Shown here: positions 38,441 through 50,289 of the stretch, piece by piece
Numbering within the stretch: position 1 is the stretch's first letter
Layout: each line of letters opens with the position of its first letter
Assembly (NCBI GenBank): GCA_021613375.1
Contig: CM038704.1
Location: 28,142,082 to 28,206,081 of the forward strand
DNA from: Megaleporinus macrocephalus
Taxonomy: Eukaryota; Chordata; Actinopteri; Characiformes; Anostomidae
DNA length: 64,000 nucleotides
Direction of reading: 5' to 3'
The notes under the pieces: generated by a model
The model's input: only the letters and a program-made list of their open reading frames with translations
The model's database searches: none
What the model was told of the DNA's origin: nothing
Position numbers and translations under genes: made by a program

Positions 38441-38947
38441 TGAAATTGGCTTGTGTGGATCTGAGTGGAATTCCACAGGGACAGGAAATGGAGGGCTTTA
38501 AAAAAAAAAAAAAAAGATTTAGACATAAAAGGGGGATTAAACTATTGTGCAGGAGCAAAATGAAACAAAAACAGTAGAGAGGTGACGGCTTCAAACCGCC
38601 AGTCCCAGCAGGAAGAGCTTCAAAAAGAGCCACTGCCGACGTGCTGCCGGGGAGAGCCGAAGTCAAGTGCCCCGATAAAATACTTAAGACTTAAATGAGA
38701 ACTAGCAGGGGGTGAAAATACAGGGGCCTGTAAAGGAGAACAGTTAGGATTTAGAGACTTCCTCACAATGGCACACACCGCTTCATATTAACAGCTGAGT
38801 GAATTCCATTCGCATGCAGCCGCTTTTGACAGGAATATCTCTGGAATATTTCCACGCAGGACAGAATTCAAGCAGACATTCCGGCATAGGAGAAAAGAGT
38901 TACGGGACAGAACATGGCAGAGAAAACTCTCCAGCCGCAGTGGACGG

Positions 38948-39023
38948 GAGTGAGTGATGAGCTAAAACAGCTCTCGGAATGCTAAGGTTACGGGCTCAAT
39001 TCCCAGTGAGCACGCATTTAACT

Positions 39024-39054
<31 letters not shown>

Positions 39055-39056
39055 GG
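38948..39056 (+). repeat. tRNA-derived SINE fragment with (AAAT)n tail
   Basis: A GGTTACGGGCTCAATTCCCAG stretch near 38986-39006 contains a B-box-like GGCTCAATTCC. It is preceded by a tRNA-like GTGATGAGCTAAAACAGC and followed by a 3' (AAAT)n tail at 39025-39054. The order head, B box, short body and A-rich tail is that of a short fish tRNA-SINE. Confidence 0.55.
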
Positions 39057-40397
39057 GAAAACAAAAAAAATTGTTGTCAAATCAAATCCGACATGTTTTC
39101 TAATGTTAGCCAGCATGTATAAACATGTTGCTAAACGTGTTCTAGCAATGAAAATGATGTGGATTTAACTGGACTGAACATATGAATGTCATATCCACAC
39201 CTGTTATATCAAATCCTGCAGGTAAAGAACACTAGAGGCCGTTAATACTGTGTAAAACAACAGGATAAAAATTCCAGAAATTATGAAAATGTACTTAGAA
39301 AACATGTACTTATTAAAACCCACTTCCTTCATCAATCTACCAAACGTTGTTTCGAATGAAAGCACATGTTGAACATATAACTGTAGTCTGTGCACTCCTG
39401 AGATAAAAAATGGGAAGGAGTGATGGCTTCAGTAGAGTGCACACGTGCCTGGCTTCAGTAGAGTGCAGCGCCGTTCAGCAGCTGAAAATAAAGAGCAGGA
39501 ATGCAGACTGGGTGAGAGTGAGAGGCCCGCTCAAGGCGCTGCTGGAGAAGGAATGCTGGGTAATATAAAGCAGACAGGTCAGAGAGCAGGTGAACTACTG
39601 GGCCTCTAGTTCACGTGAGGACACACAAGGACAAGCATATCTGGGGTCAAGCACCTGTAGGCCTTCCTTCCGCACATGGCCTTCAGCCTGACCCTAGGCT
39701 GCTGTGGGCCACCGTAAACGGTACAGTGGTACAAGAAAACACATGCACAGCGTTACAGTCAGACAGCAGAAGAGTGATGTGGTCAAAGAGTAATTTATGT
39801 GTATGGAGTGCTATTTTGCAAGCATACATGTATAAGTCAGAGATATTGTTTCTAAACTAAACTTCACAAACTATGAAGAAGTCTAAACGCACCAGCTTGG
39901 AAAAATCATAGGTCAGATTTCACTTTTATATTATCAGGGGTGCAAGCTGAGGCAATGAGAGATTATTCTCCAGATAAAAGAGAATAAAATAAAAGGACAG
40001 TACAACAGAAATGTATCTGCTGAGAAACTTCACACTGGACAGACACAAGCGTACAGCTGCTCATATGAACTCAGCATTACAATGTATTTTAGTACAAACA
40101 AAAGAGGAAGAGGCCATCAATGAGCTTGTTATGCGTTCGGTGTAAAAGGCCCTTTGTCTAAATTTGTAGCAAGCGCCTGTGGTTTCTATAGGAACAGAGA
40201 GATTCTCATTGGTGGGTTTCCTGTCAACTCTCTACAGCGAGACTTCTGTGGGTTGGCTGACATAACAACCGGTAGTCAGTTAGCTGATGACCAGCCAAGC
40301 AAGCAGAGGGAGAGAAAACAAGACACAACAGAGAAAAAAAGCTAAACTAGAGAGAAAACGACAAGAAATGTTCTGAAACCCAACTAGCAACAACCGC

Positions 40398-41575
40398 TAC
40401 TACAACTACTACTACTAATCTTTCTGCTAGTATTTCTATTACTACTACCATCACTTCTACTAGCATTCCTTCTACTACTGCTACTAGCATTCCTACTACT
40501 ACCACCAGTATTCCTTCTACTACTAGCATTCCTACTACTACTACTACCACCAGTATTCCCTCTACTACTAGCATTCCTACTACTACTACTACCACCAGTA
40601 TTCCCTCTACTACTAGCATTCCTACTACTACCACCAGTATTCCTTCTACTACTAGCATTCCTACTACTACTACTACCACCAGTATTCCCTCTACTACTAG
40701 CATTCCTACTACTACTACTACCACCAGTATTCCCTCTACTACTAGCATTCCTACTACTACCACCAGTATTCCCTCTACTACTAGCATTCCTACTACTACT
40801 ACTACTACTACCACCAGTATTCCCTCTACTACTAGCATTCCTACTACTACTACTACCACCAGTATTCCCTCTACTACTAGCATTCCTACTACTACCACCA
40901 GTATTCCCTCTACTACTAGCATTCCTACTACTACTACTACCACCAGTATTCCCTCTACTACTAGCATTCCTACTACTACCACCAGTATTCCCTCTACTAC
41001 TAGCATTCCTACTACTACCACCAGTATTCCTTCTACTACTAGCATTCCTACTACTACCACCAGTATTCCCTCTACTACTAGCATTCCTACTACTACCACC
41101 AGTATTCCTTCTACTACTAGCATTCCTACTACTACTACTACCACCAGTATTCCCTCTACTACTAGCATTCCTACCACTACCACCAGTATTCCTTCTACTA
41201 CTAGCATTCCTACTACTACTACTACCACCAGTATTCCTTCTACTACTAGCATTCCTACTACTACTACTACCACCAGTATTCCTTCTACTACTAGCATTCC
41301 TACTACTACCACCAGTATTCCTTCTACTACTAGCATTCCTACTACTACTACCACCAGTATTCCTTCTACTACTAGCATTCCTACTGCCTGATGGCAGTAT
41401 AGTGAACAGGCCGTGTGCTGGGTGATCGCTGTCTAACCTGATCTTCTGGATCTTCCTCCTACTGCTAGCATTCCTTCCACTACCACTACTACTACTACTA
41501 TTACTAGTAGCAGCATTCCTAGAACTACTACTAGTATTCCTCCTTCTCCTACTACTAGTGTTTCTACCATTACTA
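40398..41575. repeat. Codon-periodic minisatellite (39/45-bp units)
   Basis: A tandem array whose plus-strand unit is CTACTACTAGCATTCC plus (TACTAC)n plus CACCAGTATTCC. About 21 recognisable full units lie between 40460 and 41385, with degenerate edges at 40398-40460 and 41459-41575. Unit lengths are 39, 45 or 51 bp (one of 42) because an inner ACT/ACC triplet run varies. All lengths are multiples of three, so reading frames of more than 340 codons stay open in two minus-strand frames (MLVVEGILVVVVG-type and NASSRGNTGGSS-type repeats). I see no start context, splice sites or homologue, so it is treated as non-coding. A LINE fragment lies inside at 41386-41458. Confidence 0.93.
41386..41458 (-). 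pseudogene. LINE C-terminal fragment embedded in the minisatellite
   Basis: The minus strand reads KIQKIRLDSDHPAHGLFTIL then PSG. This matches the HPxHxLFxLLPSGRR stretch of the fish LINE ORF2 tail that is also found at 23.8 kb. Tandem repeat sequence abuts it on both sides, immediately after PSG on the low-coordinate side. Confidence 0.6.
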
Positions 41576-42129
41576 CAATATTTTGTTTTTATAGCACAAA
41601 AGAATATGTTGTAGAAAGGCATCTAATGCAGCCCTGCACAGAACAGACATAACGTAATACATGTTGGATTTATAACGTATACTGTTTTAAATTTTTTTGT
41701 CAACTTTTGTGAGCTTTGTAGAACTTCACCATGTCACATGACATTAAAGTCTCGCGGGAGCAAGTCAGCTGCAGTTTTTGAAGCCAGGCGCTGCAGCTTC
41801 TCCGCATCCTCTGCGCGGACTACAACACACCCCTCCATGACGTCAGAATTTCGGACAACTTTTTTATATTCAGAACTTCAGAGCCATTACCTCCTGCTTC
41901 TCTCTCCCTAAGCGGGTGCCATTCATTTTTTTAATTTCCTCTTACTGGCAGCATGTTTTTATATATGGCCCCCCATACAGTATAAAAATATATACATACA
42001 AAAATAAGTATTTCTGATTCTGACATTAAAATTATTTTTAAAATTTTAAATTATTAACTTAAAAACAACCAGCACAGACCCTAACTACAAAAATTAATGA
42101 ATAAAAAAATAAAAAAGAGCTCATTGTTT

Positions 42130-42410
42130 ACATTTGTTACTTGCAACTTGCACTTTATGGCTGCTGCTCTTCATACTTGCACATAAAAGCACACATAACT
42201 TTTATTTTTTATTCTTTAACTATAAAATACTTTTATTAATTTCAACTTCTATTATTATACTTTGTATATTTTGTATATATTTTTTTATTATTTCTTTTTT
42301 TTGTTATCTTTATCTCTTGGGGAATGGAGGAACAGCAAAGTAAGAATTTCATTGTACAGTGTAACTGTTCTGCTGTACACATGACAATAAAACTCTTGAA
42401 TCTTGAATAT
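42130..42410 (+). mobile_element. LINE 3' UTR and terminus
   Basis: It contains TTGCACTTTATGGCTGCTGC near 42148-42167, AAGAATTTCATTGTACAGTG near 42342-42361, and ends ACAATAAAACTCTTGAATCTTGAAT. This closing phrase (AATTTCATTGTAC...ACATGACAATAAA..TTGAATCTTGAAT) is the characteristic 3' end of abundant fish LINEs, recognised from memory. The copy is 5'-truncated, with only the 3' UTR visible. Confidence 0.65.
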
Positions 42411-42835
42411 TACTCCTGTTCTAAAAGAGCTGCACCGGCTACTGGTATCTTTAGGAATAGAAAATTCTGTCACAAAATCATCTAGCACCTGCTTACATCA
42501 CAGAATGTCTCTCTGTTTATGTTCCAACTCGAGATCTTAGATCTGCAGATGCTGACCTTCTGCACATACCCCCATAAAACCCAGCTATTCTGTGTCTATA
42601 ATGCTTCTGTAGAACTCCAGTCCAAATTTCATTAGACAGTCAAGCTCAGTGCTCACATTTAAAAATGCATCTCTTTAACTTGCTGCTAATTAAAGCTCTA
42701 ACATCTTAGTACTTATGAATTTGAACTTATTACAACTTAGTTTCCGCTACTACTGATGAAAACTGTCTGTAAAGTACTTTGAGCTGTCGCTGGTTTGAAA
42801 CGTGCTCTATAAATACATGTTATTATTATAAATGA
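42411..42835 (+). pseudogene. Second LINE 3' end (L2/CR1-type tail)
   Basis: The plus strand opens with SPVLKELHRLLVSLGIENSV and later has SSPNFIRQSSSVLTFK. This is reminiscent of the PVLKxLHWLPV...LP.SIR.A.SL..FKS.LKT tail of L2-type LINE ORFs, with stops between. It ends with GTAAAGTACTTTGAGCTG (near 42773-42790) and GTGCTCTATAAATA, followed by TTATTATTATAAA, the usual 3' end of that group. It abuts the preceding LINE terminus directly. Confidence 0.6.
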
Positions 42836-43012
42836 AATAATTCCCTACTAGGGCATAATGCATTGTTCCTGGCAATATATGTCACCTTTGTAGCAATATG
42901 ATTGTCTTTGTAACTAATTATAACTTCTATATATTTTCCAGTGTATTGTTTTCAATACAACAGAAAGAAATAAAAAAGTCTCTCTCTAAAAGTATAGCAG
43001 ACAGGCAAGCTC

Positions 43013-43120
43013 AATTATTATTAATGCTATTGTTATTATTATTATATCATTATTATATTATATTATTGCCATTATTAGTTTTTATTATTATCAATAACAA
43101 TAATAAAAATAAAAATAATA
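43013..43120. repeat. ATT-rich trinucleotide tract
   Basis: Interrupted (TTA)n and (AAT)n runs. On the left the plus strand is TTA-type and on the right AAT-type, forming an imperfect inverted repeat. Confidence 0.85.
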
Positions 43121-44768
43121 AAGCTGCATGCGTTCTAATTACTAACCATGCTCATTTACATCCTGCTGCACTTGGTCACAGTAACATCCCTGTAATACAC
43201 AGCCTCTCTCGGCTCACTGCTCGTGTTTTATGATATTAATACAAGAAGCAGATGAAGAAGAACAGTGTAGTCTACTATTTCACATTAAGCACACTAATTG
43301 GTATTGGCAGGAAGATTTGCAGCAATCTCTGGAGCGTCTTCCTCATTTCTCCTCCATGCTCTACGATAATCCGTCCATATGACGACAATCAGAGAAGATA
43401 ACCAGCGGCTAGACGACATGACAATGTACAACATGACTTTAAGCCACTTTCTACTTCTAAAGACTCTGACCATATAGAGCTGGAGCATGTGCTGGAGCAT
43501 TAGAGTGGTGCGGAAGAACTGGCTAGATCTTCTTAGCAGTACTTAAAGGACATGTCATGAACCTACAAACGACTTCATACAGTAATCTCGTCCTCACTGG
43601 CTGCGGGCGACTGAACTCAATATCATCACATATTATTTCCAGTTGACAGTCTGAGGCCTGACCCTGTTTGAAAGATTTAAGAAATGAATGTGTGACACAC
43701 ATCTTTTAAGGCAGGACAGTCCTCAACCTACAATTACTGAAAGCCTCCGCACACTGCCGCACGCTGAGCTAGGCCTGGCAGCTTCCAGTCACGAGGAGAG
43801 GGCACTGTGAACATCTCAAATGAGAAGCTGGATGGGGAGATTTGTTTTTTTTATTTATTTTTGGTAATAACCACCTACTTACGTAGTGCAAAAACTATGT
43901 TTCGCGAGGCTTATCATCTCTTTTGAGAGCATGAAAGCAGGGATTAGTTGCAGGGAATTAAGAGGGAAGAAATGTAGGAAGTGTGTGTCGGTTTGAATTC
44001 GACAGAAATTATTTTGAACTAAAGTTTTTGTACGTATAATTTGCTTATCGACTTCTATGCGGGATGCCACATCTGTTTGGAGGAATTTAGATCCTGCTAA
44101 AATCTTCCACACTGTTTCTCTGTTTAGCAACAGAAGGAAAAAGTTGACCCAAATCATACCTGAAGGGCAGAGCAGGGATGGGCATACATCGTGTTCCAAG
44201 TCATGTAGTTTACCGCAAAGGAGGAAAAAAAAAACAAAAAGAAATAAAGGGAACAAAAAAAAAAAAGACTTTCCAACTGAGCGTTCAAACGCTGATGCAG
44301 AGGACAAAGAGAAACGTTTTCAGAGGCCACTCAGCCACGAGCAAATATGAAAGAAACTCATGAGCGAGGAGCATTTAGCTCAAATTTCAGACCGGCGCTC
44401 AGCATGGCACTGTCTGGTCATCTCAGCGTTTTCCACCAAGAGACGCTTAGGCCTGCTGTTTGTGGTTCCCATGGCAGCCACAGACGCTCATCACTTTCTC
44501 ATGTCCTTTACGAGAACTCCACTATTTCACCCCCTCACATTAAACCAACACAAGGGAAATGACATGAGAGCAAGAGAGAGATCAAAGGCTGGCCTGTTGC
44601 ATGTTCTGCACTGTGAGAGCTTAACGGGCTCTTTGTGACCAAAATCACAAAAAGCACAACGAGCTCAATGAGAAAGAGAAGAGTCAAGTCAGCTTTTCAC
44701 ACGCTAAATTTAGCCTCCTATTTATTCAGTAGGAAACTGAGGTCTTCACTCTCTTTAGTGTTGAGAAG

Positions 44769-44828
44769 TCGCTCTACCTGAAAGTAAGTCACTCTACCTG
44801 AAAGTAAGTCACCCTACCTGAAAGTACA
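44769..44828. repeat. 20-bp tandem triplication
   Basis: Three head-to-tail copies of a 20-bp unit, GTCACTCTACCTGAAAGTAA, starting at 44769, 44789 and 44809 with one or two substitutions. Confidence 0.9.
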
Positions 44829-45040
44829 TCTTTGTCTTTGTGTCAGATATACGAAGCACAACATTAGACACGCTCATCTTTGCTTGACATGCTATGAGGT
44901 CAGTGCCGAACCTAGCTGAGTGGGTGGACATCCTGCTGTTAATCATACATGATGAACCAGCAGTTACCACAACGAGGATGAGGTCTTAATAAACAGGGTT
45001 CCAAAATCCAGTTACTTCCAGTTTTATTAATGTGCACACA

Positions 45041-45541
45041 TACAGTGCTGTACGAATGTACTGTGACACTTCATTATTATATTACAAAAATATATTTTCC
45101 AGAGAGGCAGCTTTAATTTACACATCATTTTTTAAATATTTAAATGATGTTAATACAGTAAGTAGTGGTTTTACATATACGTCAGTGTGTTTATTTAACC
45201 CTTTCCAGGCTTTTCCTTGCAGTAAGCCAGTATTATATGCTGTTATCATCTAGTATCTGCTTTTACTACTCAGTACTTCATTAAAGATTTAATAAATTCA
45301 TACAATGTCTGAGGCGCCCAGGAGAAATCTGGAACTAAACTTTGTTCTTCAAACTGGCTTCCGAGATATTATCTACTTCTCCTCAAAATAAGATGTTCAT
45401 GTTACTTTGTATTATATTTATGCTTATTTACATCAGTTTTAATCATATCTGGTGTACTTACTGGTGAAAATACACTCATTGCTAAGAAATAGGATTTTAA
45501 ACAATGAGCTTACACGTCTGAGACTTTTGCACAGTAGTGTA
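45041..45541. mobile_element. Short Tc1-like non-autonomous element
   Basis: The left end TACAGTGCTGTACGAATGTA and the right end ACTTTTGCACAGTAGTGTA are an imperfect inverted pair beginning and ending at TA. They match the ends of the copies at 36.2 and 59.4 kb. The 501-bp interior has no transposase frame that I can recognise. Confidence 0.5.
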
Positions 45542-47959
45542 CATTATGATATCAGTATGCTCTCATCAGCAATATTTTAATTCTCTCGGTTTACAGCCTC
45601 CACCAAGCAAAAAAAAAAAAAAAAACATAAACAGGCGGGCCAGCATCGGTTCAGAGTTTGCCAACAGTGAGCAGAGTGAATATGCAAAATTTTATTTCAG
45701 TGTTTTCGGGTTTTGTGGTAGTGTTGCTGTTTAAAGGCCTTTGTTGTCACAGTAACTGAAAGTAAGCCAGCTCTGAACTACTTGTTGCTGTACTGCCGTC
45801 TCTAAAACAAACCCAAACAAGCAGTTTGAGTAGATGCTGCCAGAAAAGCCCGTGAGCCAGCGCACACGGTGCCTATGAGTGTGGCTTTAGTGTTTATTTA
45901 CAACATCGAAAAACATTATCGTTCTCTGCAGATGCTGACAATAAAAGGGAAGCAATGCCCATCACCATATTAAATCCCTAAAAACATCACGCTGGATTTA
46001 TGGAGGTGATCAAACGGGGCATAGCAGCACAAGGGCACAGGGGTTTGCTCCTCCAGGGCCCCCACCTGCCAACCCTTAACGGCTTATTTTCATCCCGCAG
46101 TGCCCAGGATAGTATGTGCGAGGCATCGCTACTAGCCATGTGATGACAGAACTGATAGCACGGCCAGAGCTATAGTAAGTCCAGCCGTGGATGTTTCCTG
46201 CCGCGGCCTGTGTGAGAAGTACGACTTTTGACCTTACTGGTGTTCAGCATTCCCAGATCCTGTCATGGAGGTCTCTGAAAACATGTGAATTGATGGATGG
46301 AGACAGCTGCAAGTTGACTCCACCATGGTCAGATTAAGATTCTTCAAGAACACCCATGGGCGCCTTCCAAGAACTTCGCAGCAAGAGCAAGGAAGAGAAA
46401 GGGCAGCGGGCTGGTCCTTTTTTATTGCCCAGGATGGTGTTAAGAGATGATGGTATTCAGAAGAAAGATCTACTTCTGTTACATATCATGGGAAACAAAT
46501 TTTACCTTTTTTTTTAAACAAAAGGTTTAAAGCACTTTTCAAAATGAACTGTTCACTCACCAGACCATACAGTTCACATATGGATACTAAGCACCATGAA
46601 ACAGCAACCAAAAATATCCACCTATTCAGCTTACAGCAGTCACTGCCACCCATTTATATCATGTTATTAGGTGTGTTTGAGCACAGACTGCTTTTGGAAT
46701 ACAGGACAGTCAATCAGAACACAGCTAATTTACATATGTGTGCTGTAACAGCACAGTAAGAAAAGACTACCTTTTTAATTCTTAAAGGATAAATAGAGGT
46801 TGGAAAACAGCCATGTGAAAATGAATGGCACATAAACCATAAATGGTATGTACATGGTAAATACTTCACTTGTTCTAAAAATAGACAAATCCGTTTATTA
46901 GTATGTTGCCATTTCTGTTGCTGCATCAAATGGCTGCTCTCTCTCTCGTCCACTGAGCGTCAAACAGCGAGCTAAATATTTCATTTATCTCTAATAATAC
47001 CATTCAGCCTGGCCAGCTTTAGCCAGAGCGACATCACTCAGAAGAATTAACTTTTATATTGACTTATTTTCCATAGGACTGACTCCACTGCAGCCATATG
47101 ACATCACAGTGTGACAATAGTGGCCTAATAGTCAAGGAAATGTGCCTATTCGTCATTTTTTATAATAAACTAAACATTCTTGTTTGGTTCATGAGTCATA
47201 TTTCAATAGTATTGAGCATGTACGCTGTTTTAAGGCATACAAGTCTTAACACTCATGATCCCCTTTAAATGTACATTTAATTTAGTCTGTACAAATCAAA
47301 TTACAATTTTTAAACTTCCAAGTTCTACTGTTTTATTGATTTTAAATAATCTTGTCCAACTACATCATTTCTTCTTTTCCTAATTTGTCCTATTCTTCAT
47401 TTGTTGTGAATTCTTAGGTCGTTCCTAACCTCTTCCGTATATGTACATATGGTGGTTACATTTGGTCTTTGATTGAGCAATAGGATTTCTTTGGTCTGTT
47501 TCCATCTCCTTTGACATCACTGTGAACAAGTGTTTCAAGTCCTGTCCTGTTATGAACTGCACAGCGCAATAAGGCCTCTCTGACCTGCAAAGCAGCAGCC
47601 AAAAGCTCAACGTGTCCCTGTCCTAAATCAGGCCCTGACACAGTCCCCCTAACCTTCACCTCCCCCCGCAAACAACTAATGAGAAACAAATCAGTGCAGG
47701 ACATGGGTGCCCTGGAAGACAAACGGAGCCTCTGGGGCACTCTACCAGCAAGTGCTGTCCCTAATTTGCATTTTGATAATCCTGTGTTTTATATCAGGCG
47801 CACAGGGTTTCATATAAAATAAATATTAATGTAAACAGAAATAATCTCTCTCCTAAAGTCCCCCTTATCCTTTGATAAGCAGAGTAGACGTCTGGAAGCA
47901 GCAGATGTTTCTGTTACCTTTTAAAAGTCGGTCGCCACCGCCTGACCCGATTAGAAGAA

Positions 47960-47960
47960 G

Positions 47961-48016
<56 letters not shown>
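47960..48016. repeat. (AAT)n microsatellite
   Basis: A perfect trinucleotide run of about 19 units. Confidence 0.97.
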
Positions 48017-48017
<1 letters not shown>

Positions 48018-48639
48018 TCAATTATCATAAAACTATATTTACTGTAATCATGCAATGTATTCATTTCAATTATTAATTAAAAGGCCCCAGAACCTATTTT
48101 ATTTTTTTCTCTTTTTTTTCAAAAATGTTATTTTTTATTATCCACAATCATACAAAAAATGTTGAACAACCCCAGTCAAACAACACCTTTTTAGTAATAA
48201 AAATTAAAGTAATAAAAAATAAGAGAACTTATTTCTTAATGCACAATTTGTCATAAAGGTAAACAAATACATACAGTTACAGCTTACATAAACTCAGAAG
48301 TCATTAAAAAACTTTCATCTCAACAAACTACAGGTTTAGCAAGTTGTTTAGAATTAACATATAATTTCACTAAGTACTGTGCCTTTAAATCAATTCCAGA
48401 AAACTTTTTCATGACTATAGAAGCTTCCAATAACTGGCCAAATTTTCAAGCAACTTATTGTAAGAAGTCAAGATGTTAGACCCAACTACTGGGAACAAAT
48501 AAATTATTGTCATTTCACATTCTTAAAACTCAGTAGTGATCCTAACTGACCTCAGAGAGGGAATGTATACCAGGACTAAATTTAAGGAATGGTGAAAAGC
48601 TAAGTGTAAATAACTTATAATCACACAGTTTATTACAAT

Positions 48640-48751
48640 TACAATCATACTTTATTATCATCATCATTGTTGATTTTGTTGTTGTTATAGTATCATTATT
48701 ATAATTATTATAATTATTATATTAGCTTTTTGTTGTTATTATAGTATTATT

Positions 48752-48783
<32 letters not shown>

Positions 48784-48905
48784 CATCGTTGCTTTGTGTT
48801 GGTATTTTTATTATTATTATTATTATCATTGTTGCTTTTTGTTGGTGGTATTATTATTATTATCATAATCATCATTGTTATTATTATTATTCAGTTTATT
48901 TATTT
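48640..48905. repeat. Degenerate ATT/GTT/ATC trinucleotide region
   Basis: About 265 bp built from intermixed TTA, TCA, TTG and GTT triplets. It has a repeated larger block (TCATTGTTGCTTTTTGTTGG-like) at about 48786 and 48829. Confidence 0.85.
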
Positions 48906-49539
48906 TTATTCAGAAAACCGACAAAACGTTATTTGACCAAAGCTGTGCAAACTTTTGCATGTGCACATACATAAGTTATCACCGCTGCAAGTGGGCTGTA
49001 CACATATCAAACATTTCAGGGCTAAATTATTATGAATGCTGTTTTTACTAGTGATATAAAAATGTCACTTATAATATAGCTCAGCTTTTATTCTTCTTAT
49101 GTCCAAAAGGGTTAGAAATGCACAGACAGCGTTCCTCCTCCTCGTTAACAGCACATGCCTTCAGCACCAGTTATGGCTGCAACTCAAAAAGCAAATTCTA
49201 CAAAAGAAACTGTTAGAGTGATTCAGTGAGGCTCTCTGTGTGCACATTAAAAATGCATCAACAGTGTGCACATGCTTACCCCTCAGCTAATCCACAAGGT
49301 GCTTCTCTAAAAACAGCACACTGACCCAAATCAGGTCACAATAAATCTTGCATGACATTTACATAAACTACATCAATATGAACGCAGCAATGACATAACT
49401 ACATGACACTTCATTACCTCTCCGTAAGCCAGCGAATGCTTCCTACAGTCCAACACCCCCCCCAAAAAAACAAATTTATAGAGCCCACATAGAGCCATAT
49501 ATCTGTCATTAACCAGCTAAACCAATATCTAAACGCTGG

Positions 49540-49930
49540 ACGCTGCATAAACAGATTTTAAGTTAAGTGAAAATAAGGATTTCGACAGGATGTACATGCT
49601 CCCAGGCAGAGCGACTGCTTTTGAGGAAATCCCATTTGTTCACTGAGTCATCGAGTCGCTGTTTTACAGACATTTGGCCTGGAAAGAGACAGTCTCGTTA
49701 GCCATTACATGATAATACCCCCAAATCATTGTGATAATTTGCATGCTGCTTTGTTTACCATACCAAAGCAATTTACTCATCGACCAAGTTTCCAAGCCCA
49801 ACATTTCATCATTTAATCCTCTTACCGTGGAAACAGACAGGGGAGTTAGGAGAGATAAATCACTGCTGATGTGTCTGGATTACATTTCTCAAAATGAGGT
49901 TTTGGATTACACGTGTGTTGCAATCTCCTA
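49540..49930. promoter_or_regulatory. Strong candidate conserved non-coding element with octamer/SOX words
   Basis: Complex, repeat-free sequence. An exact octamer, ATTTGCAT (49737-49744), is followed 4 bp later by CTTTGTTT (SOX-type, 49749-49756) overlapping TGTTTAC (forkhead-type, 49752-49758). Around it are AAATCATTGTGATAATTTGC, CATTTAATCC and GATAAATCACTGCTGATG words. This close pairing of octamer and HMG words resembles POU/SOX enhancer modules. Function and conservation are inferred. Confidence 0.45.
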
Positions 49931-50289
49931 ACTAAACCATTGTGAGAGCACTAAACTGAGCCCTAATACATGACTTAAAAAGCAAAACAACAGGAAGAGA
50001 AATTCCATTCCTACTATTCATTTATCCATTCATTTATTTATTCATGTATTTATTACATTGATTTGTACTGGACAAAAAGACACGGCTCTATTTAACAAGA
50101 CAAAATTATTAGTATTTTATTTGTATAATATGTCCGTATCACACGTGTACTTGAGTGTTTGTACGCAGCCAACGCTGCACTAAACTGGCAAGAACTGCAG
50201 AAGGACGGTAAGTAAACGTAGTTTCTTAACTATGTTAAGGGATATGTAAGGGGAGCACTGCTAGAGGGCTTTGTTAGATTACTAATGGT

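Noticed and set aside
38980..39010. tRNA gene on the plus strand
   Set aside because: Only a B-box-like stretch with a diverged stem, followed by an (AAAT)n tail. A SINE is the better explanation.
40398..41575. Array resembling a CRISPR locus
   Set aside because: The units are directly adjacent with no unique spacers, no cas genes are nearby, and the DNA is vertebrate.
40347..41622. Minus-strand open frames of 343 and 412 codons
   Set aside because: They lie on the 39/45-bp minisatellite, which lacks stops in more than one frame. There is no homology apart from a short LINE fragment, and no promoter or splice context.
47456..47740. Minus-strand 94-codon frame with protein-like composition
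   Set aside because: No recognisable domain and no flanking splice signals matching LPP phases. It does not resemble any LPP exon.
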